Assembly: GCF_905147365.1 (NCBI RefSeq)
Contig: NC_056419.1
Coordinates: 8,563,501-8,627,500 of the forward strand
Reading direction: 5' to 3'
From: Aricia agestis
Lineage: Eukaryota > Arthropoda > Insecta > Lepidoptera > Lycaenidae
Length of the DNA: 64,000 nucleotides
The number at the start of each line of letters is the position of its first letter. Within the stretch, counting starts at the first letter, position 1. A program made the position numbers and the translations under genes. Below the pieces are notes generated by a model. That model saw nothing but the letters and a program-made list of their open reading frames with translations, was not told where the DNA came from and did not search any database. Of the stretch, positions 1 through 10,600 are shown one piece after another.

Positions 1-1220
1 AGGGTAAGTTTTAGGGGTGAGTCCGCAAGTTGAAAATATTACCATCGTATGTAGGATCTTAAAATATACTAGCATGAATTTTTTTAGAATTTTCAATCAC
101 TGTGGTGTGGGAGAAAATCGACTTTGAATTTTAAGGGTAATTTTTAGGGGTGAGTCCGCAAGTTGAAAATATTACCATCGTATGTAGGATCTATAAGTAT
201 ACTAGCATGAATTTTTTTAGAATTTTCAATCACTGTGGTATGGTAGAAAATCGACTTTGAATTTTAAGGGTAAGTTTTAGGGGTGAGTCCGCAAGTTGAA
301 AATATTACCATCGTATGTAGGATCTTAATATATACTAGCATGAATTTTTTTAGAATTTTCAATCACTGTGGTGTGGGAGAAAATCGACTTTGAATTTTAA
401 GGGTAATTTTTAGGGGTGAGTCCGCAAGTTGAAAATATTACCATCGTATGTAGGATCTATAAGTATACTAGCATGAATTTTTTTAGAATTTTCAATCACT
501 GTGGTATGGTAGAAAATCGACTTTGAATTTTAAGGGTAAGTTTTAGGGGTGAGTCCGCAAGTTGAAAATATTACCATCGTATGTAGGATCTTAAAATATA
601 CTAGCATGAATTTTTTTAGAATTTTCAATCACTGTGGTGTGGGAGAAAATCGACTTTGAATTTTAAGGGTAATTTTTAGGGGTGAGTCCGCAAGTTGAAA
701 ATATTACCATCGTATGTAGGATCTATAAGTATACTAGCATGAATTTTTTTAGAATTTTCAATCACTGTGGTATGGTAGAAAATCGACTTTGAATTTTAAG
801 GGTAAGTTTTAGGGGTGAGTCCGCAAGTTGAAAATATTACCATCGTATGTAGGATATATAAGTATACTAGCATGAATTTTTTTAGAATTTTCAATCACTG
901 TGGTATGGTAGAAAATCGACTTTGAATTTTAAGGGTAAGTTTTAGGGGTGAGTCCGCAAGTTGAAAATATTACCATCGTATGTAGGATCTATAAGTATAC
1001 TAGCATGAATTTTTTTAGAATTTTCAATCACTGTGGTGTGGTAGAAAATCGACTTTGAATTTTAAGGGTAAGTTTTAGGGGTGAGTCCGCAAGTTGAAAA
1101 TATTACCATCGTATGTAGGATCTATAAATATACTAGCATGAATTTTTTTAGAATTTTCAATCACTGTGGGGTGGAAGAAAATCGACTTGGAATTATAAGG
1201 GTGGGTTTTAGGGGTGACTA
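1..1220. repeat. Tandem satellite, 133-bp monomers, array edge
   Basis: The motif GGGGTGAGTCCGCAAG recurs at exact 133-bp steps (last G of the G-run at 17, 150, 283, 416 and on to 1081, with a broken copy at 1214). That gives nine monomers with no net indel. The first six alternate between two variants, one with GATCTTAAAATATAC and GTGGTGTGGGAG, the other with GATCTATAAGTATAC and GTGGTATGGTAG, so a 266-bp dimer is the higher-order unit. The last three follow the second variant, and the final one is the most diverged, as expected at an array edge. The array runs off the left end of the window. No coding frame is evident. Confidence 0.95.
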
Positions 1221-1847
1221 TTTTTTGAGTTAGAAATAACATTTGCACCCTCTAAAAGTGTACCCTTATCTCACTATGATGCATATTATATTTTGATACA
1301 CAAGATAAGTTGTTTTTGTTTTGTAGCTAATTCGTTCACTTGAACGTTCGGAACTTCAGGCACATGCTTTGTTGTTATTTCTGTTGTTGTTATTGTTGTT
1401 GCTGTCGGTACACGTGTAGTGAACTAGTGAGATCGCGTCCGCACCCGCGCACGTCCCGTCGCCTGACGGTCGTCATTAAGACCGTCATTACAGACGGAAG
1501 TACTGTAGCGACTGCGCTAGGATTTTCACACTTCCCGTAAGTAAGAATTGGGCTTACTAGTAAAATTTACTGACAAGTTTAAAACCTAAAGACTGAATTT
1601 AATCAAGGCATTGCAAATGCCATACATTCTATTTCCAGTAAAATTAAGGTAAACATCGTAGCATCGGAGTCGTTAAGATCTATGAAGCATGTTTGATGAA
1701 AATACTCAGATTTTGATGTAGGACATGAGCCGAGATAAACAAATGGATTGGAAACTTGTAGAGTTTAATCTGTAAACCAAGATTAATTAGATTTAAGTTC
1801 AATTACGTTTAGACAAAATCACTACTCTAAGATAAAACTGTTAATTT
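1221..1847. other. Unique-looking flank between satellite and SINE
   Basis: About 630 bases with a TTG/TTA-rich stretch at 1368-1410 and a GC-richer patch at 1430-1500. A donor-like CCC|GTAAGT sits at 1537. A frame ending there would be in the right phase for the first PLCXD exon, but upstream stops leave only about 16 codons. It lacks the residues usually found just before the IGLF motif of that family. I do not call an exon. Confidence 0.4.
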
Positions 1848-2155
1848 GACGACCTCCGTGGCTCAGTTGGTGGCCTGTTGGAGGCTCAAGCCGGGGGTCG
1901 CGGGTTCGAAATTCCGCCGACGGAACAAAAACTTTTCAAAGTTCTTGGGTCATGGATGTGTATTAAATATGTGTATCATATAATAAAAATCTTAAATATA
2001 CGTATAGTATATATATTTCCGTTGTCTGGTACCTGTAACACAAGTCCTTCGGGTACTTACCACGGGGCCAGACTGGCGTGGTGTGAAGCGTTCATAGATA
2101 TTATATTATTACTTACCACGGGGCCAGACTGACGTGATGTGAAGCGTCCATAGGT
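1848..2155 (+). repeat. tRNA-derived SINE, plus-strand copy with duplicated 3' end
   Basis: The 5' part looks like a tRNA gene: an A-box-like TGGCTCAGTTGG near 1859 and a B-box-like GGGTTCGAAATT near 1902. A non-tRNA body and an AT-rich end with TTATATTATT follow. A second copy lies on the other strand at 28188-28426, which shows that it is dispersed. The last ~45 bases (ACTTACCACGGGGCCAGACTG onward) are present twice, at 2055 and 2111, a 56-bp duplication. It is an RNA polymerase III retroelement, not a working tRNA: the body runs on far past the tRNA-like head. Confidence 0.85.
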
Positions 2156-2861
2156 ATATTATATTATATTATTATATTATATTAATTTGTGCGTTTTTAT
2201 GCACCTCTGAAGCTCGGAGGAAATCTCCGAAACGAAACTTTAAGAAAATGAACCGGCAAATATTTTATATGCCTCATTTACCTCATGTCATCTTTCATTC
2301 CGGAGCTGGCTCTGAGGACAGGCCCTTTAACCAAGACGTTTTCTTTATTGCTATTCTTTATAGAATTGCCGCGCCGAACAAAATGTAATATGAAATTGAC
2401 ATAACCGTTTGATACAAAAAAGTCGACATTCGATTCATGTTGCGCCAATTCCATACATTTTGATCGACGCGAAAGAAGCGATAAAGAAAACGTCTTGGTC
2501 AGGGGCTCTGTTCGGTTACACGATGACATAACGGCGAGTGTCACTGTAAGCGGAAGTTATGGGTTCAATTTCTGTATGTGCGTGCGCCACAATAAATAAC
2601 TGCTACTTAACCGACCTATTCAATGAATCCATTCATTTGTAAGACAAACCACCATTTTCATAAAAAAAACTGTTCAATAATCGGCAATGCTTGCTCTTTG
2701 GTTGTATTTTCTCTATTTAAGGTAACTAAGGAATAGTTTTTTGTCTTTAAAAACCATTAAGAAGCAACGTTATAGCTGATTTAAATACATTGACATTGCA
2801 TTTGCATATCCTGAAAAATTTCCCTGGAAAATGTTTACAAACAGCTGAATGATGTACTACC

Positions 2862-3172
2862 GAGGAAATTTATTCCTAGGCAGTTGACAGATCACCGAAT
2901 TTGGTCGGATCATGTCAATTCAATGTTAATTGTGATATGTCAGCTGGGTTTGACATATCGCGACCAAACTACGTAGGTCTCCCATCTGCTTAGAAATCAA
3001 CTTCTCTGATAGTACTATCAAAGAAATTGATTCCTAAACAGTTGACAGACCAATGTCATTTGGTCGGATCATGTCAATTCAATGTTAATTGCGATCTGTC
3101 GGCTGGGTTTGACGTAACGTGACCAAAGTACGAAGGTCCCCCATCTTCCTAGGAATCAACTTCTCTGATAGT
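2862..3172. mobile_element. Two tandem MITE-like units
   Basis: Two ~150-bp units lie head to tail (about 2862-3015 and 3018-3172). Each opens with GAAATTGATTCCTA or a close variant and closes with its reverse complement (TAGGAATCAACTTCTCT). Each has an internal TTGGTCGGATCATGTCAATT block. The paired ends suggest a short non-autonomous DNA transposon. Degraded relatives appear near 45390-45480 and 60130-60200. Confidence 0.6.
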
Positions 3173-3689
3173 ATATATTTACATTGGTAGAGTGCTGATT
3201 CAGCGCCTGAACGCAGCAGCTCTCGTGCCCGCTGCTGTGTCAATGTTAATCAGTAGGAGCAATAAAACTATTGACATACTTACAATCAACATTAGGAACC
3301 TCATAACAGTAGGCCTACATTCTTTCCCGCGAATTCGCCTTTAACGTAGAGTGGAGCAGCGGGTTTTAGTGGGTAGCGGTGTCTGGGGAATCCCACATAC
3401 AGTACTCCCAAATTAATAATGCGCATGCAAATATTCGCTAATTGTCGTAATCACAAAAACACCCGAATCTATGAAACGTAAGAGCCCCAAACAATGCACT
3501 TGCATTTTGCACCTTATTCAAAGGAAATAGAAGTAAATATTATGTCAATATAGCCGGTGGCTGTCCTCTGTCGCCGGTCTGTCAGTAACTGCTATAATAT
3601 ATAATATATATAACTCATCGGTAAGCCACCGTGACGACGTGGCCAGTGACGTTACCATGGTAACGTCCAAGCAACGTCAGGCGCCATCT

Positions 3690-3750
3690 ACGTCGCTGCA
3701 AAGCGCTGTTTTTCTTAAAGTTAAGTTTAAAACAGCGCTTGCAGCGACGT
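3690..3750. repeat. Hairpin with ~22-bp arms
   Basis: ACGTCGCTGCAAAGCGCTGTT near 3690 pairs with AACAGCGCTTGCAGCGACGT ending at 3750, with one bulged base and a ~16-base loop. The size is that of a small pre-miRNA, but no homology to a known microRNA was recognised. It may equally be a MITE relic. Confidence 0.55.
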
Positions 3751-4138
3751 CTTCCGACGCTCGGGAAATACCACCGTTGCCGAAGAATTACGAAAATTTC
3801 TATGCGCATTATCACTTTGGGAGCACTGTACCCCGAAGGATGTCCCTAATCCGCCGGGGACGCGTTATTTTTCCCTTGACATTCTACTTTCAAAAATTCA
3901 ATTTCCATTTTCAAAATAGACATCAAATTAACATATAGTTAACTGTACTCATATCATTTTATTTTTATGTAACGGAATCTTTGAGCACGATTTCTAGTCA
4001 AATAAATTCGAAACTTTGCATTCGTATTATCAGCCAATTACAATGCAATAATAATTTTTGAAATTTTTTGCAACCAAAAAATTCTAAAAGTATGTTTTTT
4101 TAGTTTTTTTTTTAACAAGTTCATATTTTTAATTCCAG

Positions 4139-4383
4139 ATCGGGTTGTTCGACGACCGACCGCTGTCATGGGTTAGCGCTCTGGCAGTATACCCGGTCTC
4201 CTCGATCGAGGGTCACGTGGTGACGAACTTCTCTCTCGGGGACGTGTCCCTGCCGGCCGGCTGGGAGTCGGGGACAGGCATCCGCGGCCCCCACTGCCTG
4301 TGGCCGTGGGCCGGGGCCGGGGACAGCCAGATACTGGCGCACAACTGTCTCAAAATACAGCCCACGTGGATGGAGGATAATGC
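4139..4383 (+). CDS. PLCXD exon: N-terminal beta domain
   Basis: Acceptor AATTCCAG ends at 4138 and donor GTGAGT starts at 4384. The exon opens in phase 0 with IGLFDDRPLSW and leaves two bases. IGLF is the usual hallmark of the strand-rich domain preceding the X domain in animal PLCXD proteins. The preceding residues should come from an exon to the left. Confidence 0.9.
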
Positions 4384-4570
4384 GTGAGTGTTATGGGAAT
4401 AATTGTTATTTCATATTCAAAATAAGTTATACAGTAGGTAATTTGCAGTATATGTATATGTAACATATTATCACCGTTGTTTCATAAACTAAATTCCTAT
4501 TTCCAAGGTTTTATTACAGTCTGGCAAAAATATATCATAGGCGATAAATCGATCTACCTAGGAATATTCT

Positions 4571-4627
<57 letters not shown>

Positions 4628-7600
4628 GAATTGCTCGTTTAAAGATATCTCATCCCAAGGTTGCAGTAAGATATAGTTAAATTGCCTAATAGTCTACTAA
4701 AATGTATTCTATGCTAATAGGCTGACGTTCACAAATGAAAGTAAGCACTATTACAGCTTAAACACCTTACACATAGAGAACTTAAGTTTAGATTTTAAAC
4801 TTATTTAGAATAATATTGCTTTTGAAATTATCAACAGAAATACAGTTAGAATTCGTTTCTACCCTAAAATTAAATCCCACCAAGAAAGTTTATGTTCCAC
4901 TTAGTACTTATTAATTTAAATTTTTACTTCTTGAATTGCTCAATCAGTAGTTATTGCTTTTGTATCGTGCGTATTTGCGTGCCTATAAATTACGCTAATT
5001 CTAAGGAAGCAATAAATACAAAATCTTCGTGCCACTGACACGTAACAGTAATCACATATTGGAAGCCAGAAGTAATAACACAATTTTACCCATTTGCATA
5101 AATACCCAATGACTTACTTCTTTTATTGGGTCATTAGCGATATTCAATAAGACTATTATATAAAGTTTGTTTCGGTCAGATCAAATTAATCTTTTACGCC
5201 TTTTGGAGAAAGTAGAAACAGAGATTATGGTATTATAGTAATTTTATCTGGTATTCATCGGTACTTGGTGTTTAATATACTTAATCAATCTATTTTTTTT
5301 ACAAAAACTAATGTGGAAACTCCGCCTAAACATTTCTACTGCCAAATCTAGATAAAAATTGCAAATATTTCTTAATTCTTTTCATACGAACTATAAATCT
5401 GACGACCTCTTTTCTCCAGATTTTGTGAGCTTGCCCAAAAAAAATATTTCGAAGACAATTAATTTTCTTCATACTGCAGAATGGAATAAATCTATAATAA
5501 TAATATAGAAATATAGAAATAAATCACTAAAACAAAATGTACGACGAAACGATACTTAAAATTACATTTAAATACACTAGAATCTAGATGACCCGGTGTA
5601 CTTCAAGAATTGCCAAATCGGTTCAACCGTTCTCGAGTTTTAGCGAGAGAAACAAAATTTAAAATTTATAGAGAATATCGGTACATACGACAAAATAGTA
5701 TAAATTCGTATGAAAAACAATATTGTCTCAGATCGCCAAAAAATCACAACGTTCTAATGTAAAATTGAACTTTGCTGACCTTAAGCTTTTCAGTGGAACT
5801 CCAGGTCATAAGCCCGATTGTCCTCATTTTGGAGGAACGTGATTTTGGTTGATTGGTTTTCTCATTCCTTTGTAGTTTCGCTTCTCCAATAGATAGCACT
5901 ACATTTTAATTGCTTACCTGTTACCGCTTACCAAAGCTTGTGGATCTAGTCTATAAATCTTTAAGAATGGAACTCAAAGAATCTTAAATCCAAATTTCAT
6001 TAAGTATAATCGGTTTAAGCGTGAAAAAGCAAACGAGAAACAGACATACAGGTTGACTTTCACATTTAAAATAAAATATAATATGGACGAAATGGCAACG
6101 ACCCCAGTGTCCCTAGTTGTTCATGTGTGAATTGTAATTTTTCCCTCACAATTCGTTCAGGGTTATTTTACCTCCAGCTTCTTTAAATTTAACCCTAATG
6201 TGATTAACACAAAGCTCCTGTTAGAGGCAAAAAATGCTGAACTGTAACCCATTTATCACTTACCATGTTCACTCGTTCGGTGACTAAGCTCTTTCGAAAC
6301 GAAGATAAAATGCCACTCGCACCCGTTAATCATGAGATTGGCTCCATCCTACACATTTCCTAACAAGTTCATTGTATCCTCCGACTGACTGCTTATCATC
6401 TATCACTTATTTATATGTGAAAAATACATGATATATGCAGAGGGATAGGAATTTTCGTGTGTCGAATATGTCGAAATGGATATAGGAATAACTAATAAGG
6501 TTTTTTTAATACACCATGTTATGTACCTACAATGTTTATGTTGGTATTATACACCAAGCCCATTCAACCACACAACTATCGCCACCGACATCTGAATCTT
6601 CCAATTTTATAAAGAAAAATAGAAACAAGCCACAAACGAGCTCTACATTATAACCTACAACGCAACGTCAAAACTCTATCAACTCACGAGCGCTTGATAG
6701 AGTTTAATGAAGCCGTCCAAGAAATAAATTTCACATAGTAGTACAGTGTGAGGTAAGACGTATCGACACCCAGATAGAAGAATACGAAAATAATTCTATA
6801 TTATGCTATACTGGGCTCACACCCGGAAAATTGGAGTAGGATTCCTAATAAATACAACACACAAAGAATGCATAGCAATAACTGCTATACAGGTCTCAGT
6901 GATAGACTAGCATTGTTAAACCCGACTATTACAACACCTAAAGAAACAGCAAAAACGACACACAAAATCTTGCATGAACATACAATAGCTCTCATAAAGA
7001 GAAGACAGGAATTGCATCGTACGAAAAATAAAACAAGAGCAATAAAAAGCCTTATACAAACTAATTTTTAAGCAAGTACATAAAACTTGACTACAGAAAC
7101 GTTTGAATTCCATTTGAAACAAACAGGAAGCGTTAAAAAAACCTCTGAAAGAGCTAAGAACAATTAAAGGTTGGATAGACTTCGTTGTCTGTCCATCAGT
7201 CCGTCTATCTGTCTGTCTGTCTGTCTGTCCGTCCGTCCGTCCATCCGTCCGTCCGTCCGTCCGTTCGTCTGTCGTCCGTCCGTCCGTCTGTCTGCCTGTC
7301 CGTCCATCGGTTCGTCTGTCGCCAGGCTGTGTCTCAAGAACCGCTATAGGTAGACATGAAAAGAGTCTGACTGCGTCCGGCTTTATCCGGCCGCCTGGCA
7401 ACCCTAAGCATAGACGTGTAATTCTACTGCCGAAGGTAACGTGCTATATTGTTTTGTTGGAAAAAGGTTACAGATTTACAAGTTTATATTTACACGAGCT
7501 TTTGCCCGCGGCTTTAAGAAGAATTATTATATACAAACTTTCATCCCCTATTTTAACTCCTTGGAGTTGGAATTGATCAAAATCCTTTCTTAGCGGATGC

Positions 7601-10600
7601 CTGTGTCATAACATCTACCTGCATAGCAAATTTCAGCCCGATCCGCCCAGCGGTTTGGGCTTTGCGTTGATGACTATGTCAATCAGTCAGTCAGTCACCC
7701 TTGAGTTTTATATATATAGATTCCAAAGACGGAATGTAAATATAAACTGTTTTTGCTTATGGGCCTTTTTTTCTCAATATAAAAAATATTTGAACGCGCT
7801 AATCTCAGGAACTACTGGTCCGATTTGAAAAATTCTTTCAATGTTAGTCCATTTAACAAGAAAGACTATAGATTATATTTTATCACGCTACGACTAATGG
7901 GAGCAAAGGAATAGAGAAAAATGTGAAAAAAAACGGGGGAAATTATTTGAATCTCACGATCTACTGGAGCAATTTTTCTGTTGTTTGGCACAGATAAGAA
8001 GTAGACCACGTAAAGGATCATAGGCTATTTTTTGTGGACCAATTTGTCTGTGAAATATATCTAATTTACGCGGGCGAAGCCGCGCGGAACATCTAGTATT
8101 AAATAAAATTAAAATTGAAGGGGGCTCCCATACAAAAAACACAATGTATGGCCTATTTTTGCTCTATAACGATACCCGAGAACCCTTCGTGCGCGAGTCC
8201 CACTCGCACTTGGCCGATTATTTATGTATGTAACGCTATTTGAAAGGATAAAATATAAACGATTGAAACGCCTATGAAACTTATAATAGCAATGCGTTTC
8301 AAATGTGTAATCTATTAAAAATTACAAGGCTCAAAAATATGGCCAAGGTAGTCTGCACTCCTTGGTATTTAGCGTTTTCATTGCTTGATAAGCACCGATA
8401 ACTGCAGATTTGACGCAATGAATTTAGTTCGTAAACAGTTCCTAGTGTCTAGCACTTCTCACAAACAGGGACCTCACATAATATCACAGTCTCGCTTGGA
8501 TGAGCGGTGCAGAGATTGTGATACATGTCAGCAGCACTCTTTTTTTGACGTCCAGTCGGCACGTGCCGCACGTTGACAATTTAATCTCATAGAATTTATG
8601 TTCAATCATGCTTGTGTAAGTGTATACGTACACATAATATTTTTCACACAGATGAAAACCAATTTTGGTTTCGTTTGACAGCTCGAGATTGTTGCTCTAT
8701 TCCGCTAGGTATATTAACTTTATGGTTCCATCCAAATTAAAACATAATATTAAAAATTTTAAACCTTTGAAGGTATTTTGAGCATCCTAAAATAATAATA
8801 TTATTTGCAACTCTTTGATGTGATGACTGATGAGTGATGACTAATAGATAATTACTATAAATCTAAAAGTTGAAAACTAAAAAACAAAGTTATGACCATA
8901 GACTTAATATATACTGTCGTAGCATTATATGTTTATGGTTATGACTATTAATTTTATTAGGATAATGCCAATCAATATTTTAAATAATATTTTATCATAT
9001 CGAGGATTCTGATGATTTTATTGTTATTTAAATTAACTTTTACTTGTTCATGGAATTCCAAATTAATGATTATTGAAATAATTTATATTGATGATGATTG
9101 CAAAATAACATTATAAACCAGACTGCTGCTTATATATTTTGTTTTACCCCTGTAAAACAAAATATATAAGCAGTAACATTGTTTTATTGTGACTCATACA
9201 AACACGCACCATGGCTGCCATCAGTCATGGTGCGTTTTTCCAATCGGGGCACAAAACTTCATAGAAAATATGAAATTCTGTGTATAGTTTATGATAAATT
9301 AGACGCTGTTAAGCATTTGTGTATCAACCCCCAAAAAATACGTATTGAGTAAGTAATGAGTTATGAATGCAATATTGTTCTTCAGGTCATTTAGCACAAA
9401 ATTCTCAAACTATAAAAAACTCAAAACTTATTTTTTTTTTGTGGTTTGATACACAAATGCTTAACAGCGACCAAATAACTAATATGTATGTCACTAATGT
9501 AGAGGTTTGTCATATCGAAGCCCATAAAAAAATAAAACAATTTAATTGTTAAGTATAAAAATATGTAAGTAGTAATTTTTATTACTTACTATGAACAAAA
9601 AGTTAAAATTACATGTGAAAAACTTAATGCTTAGGGGTTTTACAGCTTAACGGCCAAGGAGGTTTAATAAAATATGACAACTGATACTTAAAACGTAGCT
9701 TAAAACTAACAAATAGTTAAAGCTATGTACACATTTGACTAAAATGTATTGACAAACTCACATAGTAATTTTAGGAACTTATATTTTTAATTATAATATA
9801 AGAATAAGAATAAGAACATTTTTATTTTGTCACCACACAACACAGTCATGTAAAACACAATACATACAATATTGTGTGATGTCAAAATTAACCCAAGCTC
9901 AACTAACCGCAGCAAGCTAGCTCGCTGCACTGGTATTCTGCAAATATATAATATTCTAATCTTAATTTTTTACTATTGAAATTGAAACATTTAATTACTT
10001 AACTTTTTTTAAATTAACTTTCAATTCTTCTGTGTCAATAAATGCATTAATTTCGTTATCATCACTAAATTTAATTACTTGTTCAGTCTTAATTCGTTCA
10101 AACCTACTTACAGAAGCTCTAGTTGTTTTTATAAATGTTTTGACATCTACTGTTGATATTATATTTTGGTACAGCTCAAACACTTTTACAGCACTGTCAT
10201 AAACAACTGATGGAAAAATTGTTACTAAATTATCATTAAATTTCTTCTTTCTATGGATATACTCTATATATTCTTCTAAAGTAGGATATTTTTCGGAATC
10301 ATTGACACACTTAATAAATAGATTGTACAATGATAATATTTTATCGAATTCTAAAGAATCTATAGGTTCAAAGGTAATTTTGATTTCTTCTTGATTTTCA
10401 GCATTATGGATAACCGCCTTTCTAGTAACATTAAATAATTCTGTATAAAACGATTTGTGTTTATCTAAAGTAAAATAGGGGCGGTATGTATTGTTACATA
10501 TTTTAGGTCTCTCTTTGGTATTTTTAATCACAGTATGCATCAAATGTACAAAGTCGTTAAGGTTAACATTTTCTTTACTTACATCATCAGAAAGCATCCC

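Larger units (their letters stand above)
2170..4138 (+). other. PLCXD 5' intron/flank, repeat-filled
   Basis: This stretch lies upstream of the first recognisable PLCXD exon. It holds two MITE-like units (2862-3172), a repeat fragment at 3320-3420 that recurs around 60890-61020, a palindrome GTTACCATGGTAAC at 3652 and the hairpin at 3690-3750. No coding exon could be supported. Confidence 0.5.
4384..9990. other. Long PLCXD intron, left half: AT-rich with decayed repeats
   Basis: It contains a (TA)n microsatellite at about 4572-4624, mostly featureless AT-rich DNA from 4640 to 6630, and a decayed LINE endonuclease at 6640-7150. A TCTG/TCCG microsatellite lies at 7195-7310. Two generic lepidopteran repeat fragments lie at 7490-7720 and 7780-8222. 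Inverted repeats occur at 9126-9173, 9205-9234 and 9304-9469. No other gene was seen. Confidence 0.6.

Noticed and set aside
1340..1540. Cys-rich small frame that might be a PLCXD first exon
   Set aside because: TTG-repeat origin. The phase at the donor is wrong in the open frame and the expected residues before IGLF are missing.
1851..1922. Possible tRNA gene
   Set aside because: A- and B-box-like sequences are present, but the sequence continues into a SINE body found elsewhere in the window.
6916..7401. 161-codon minus-strand frame rich in RTDGRTDGQTD
   Set aside because: It is a read-through of the TCTG/TCCG microsatellite and the decayed LINE; no start context or homology.
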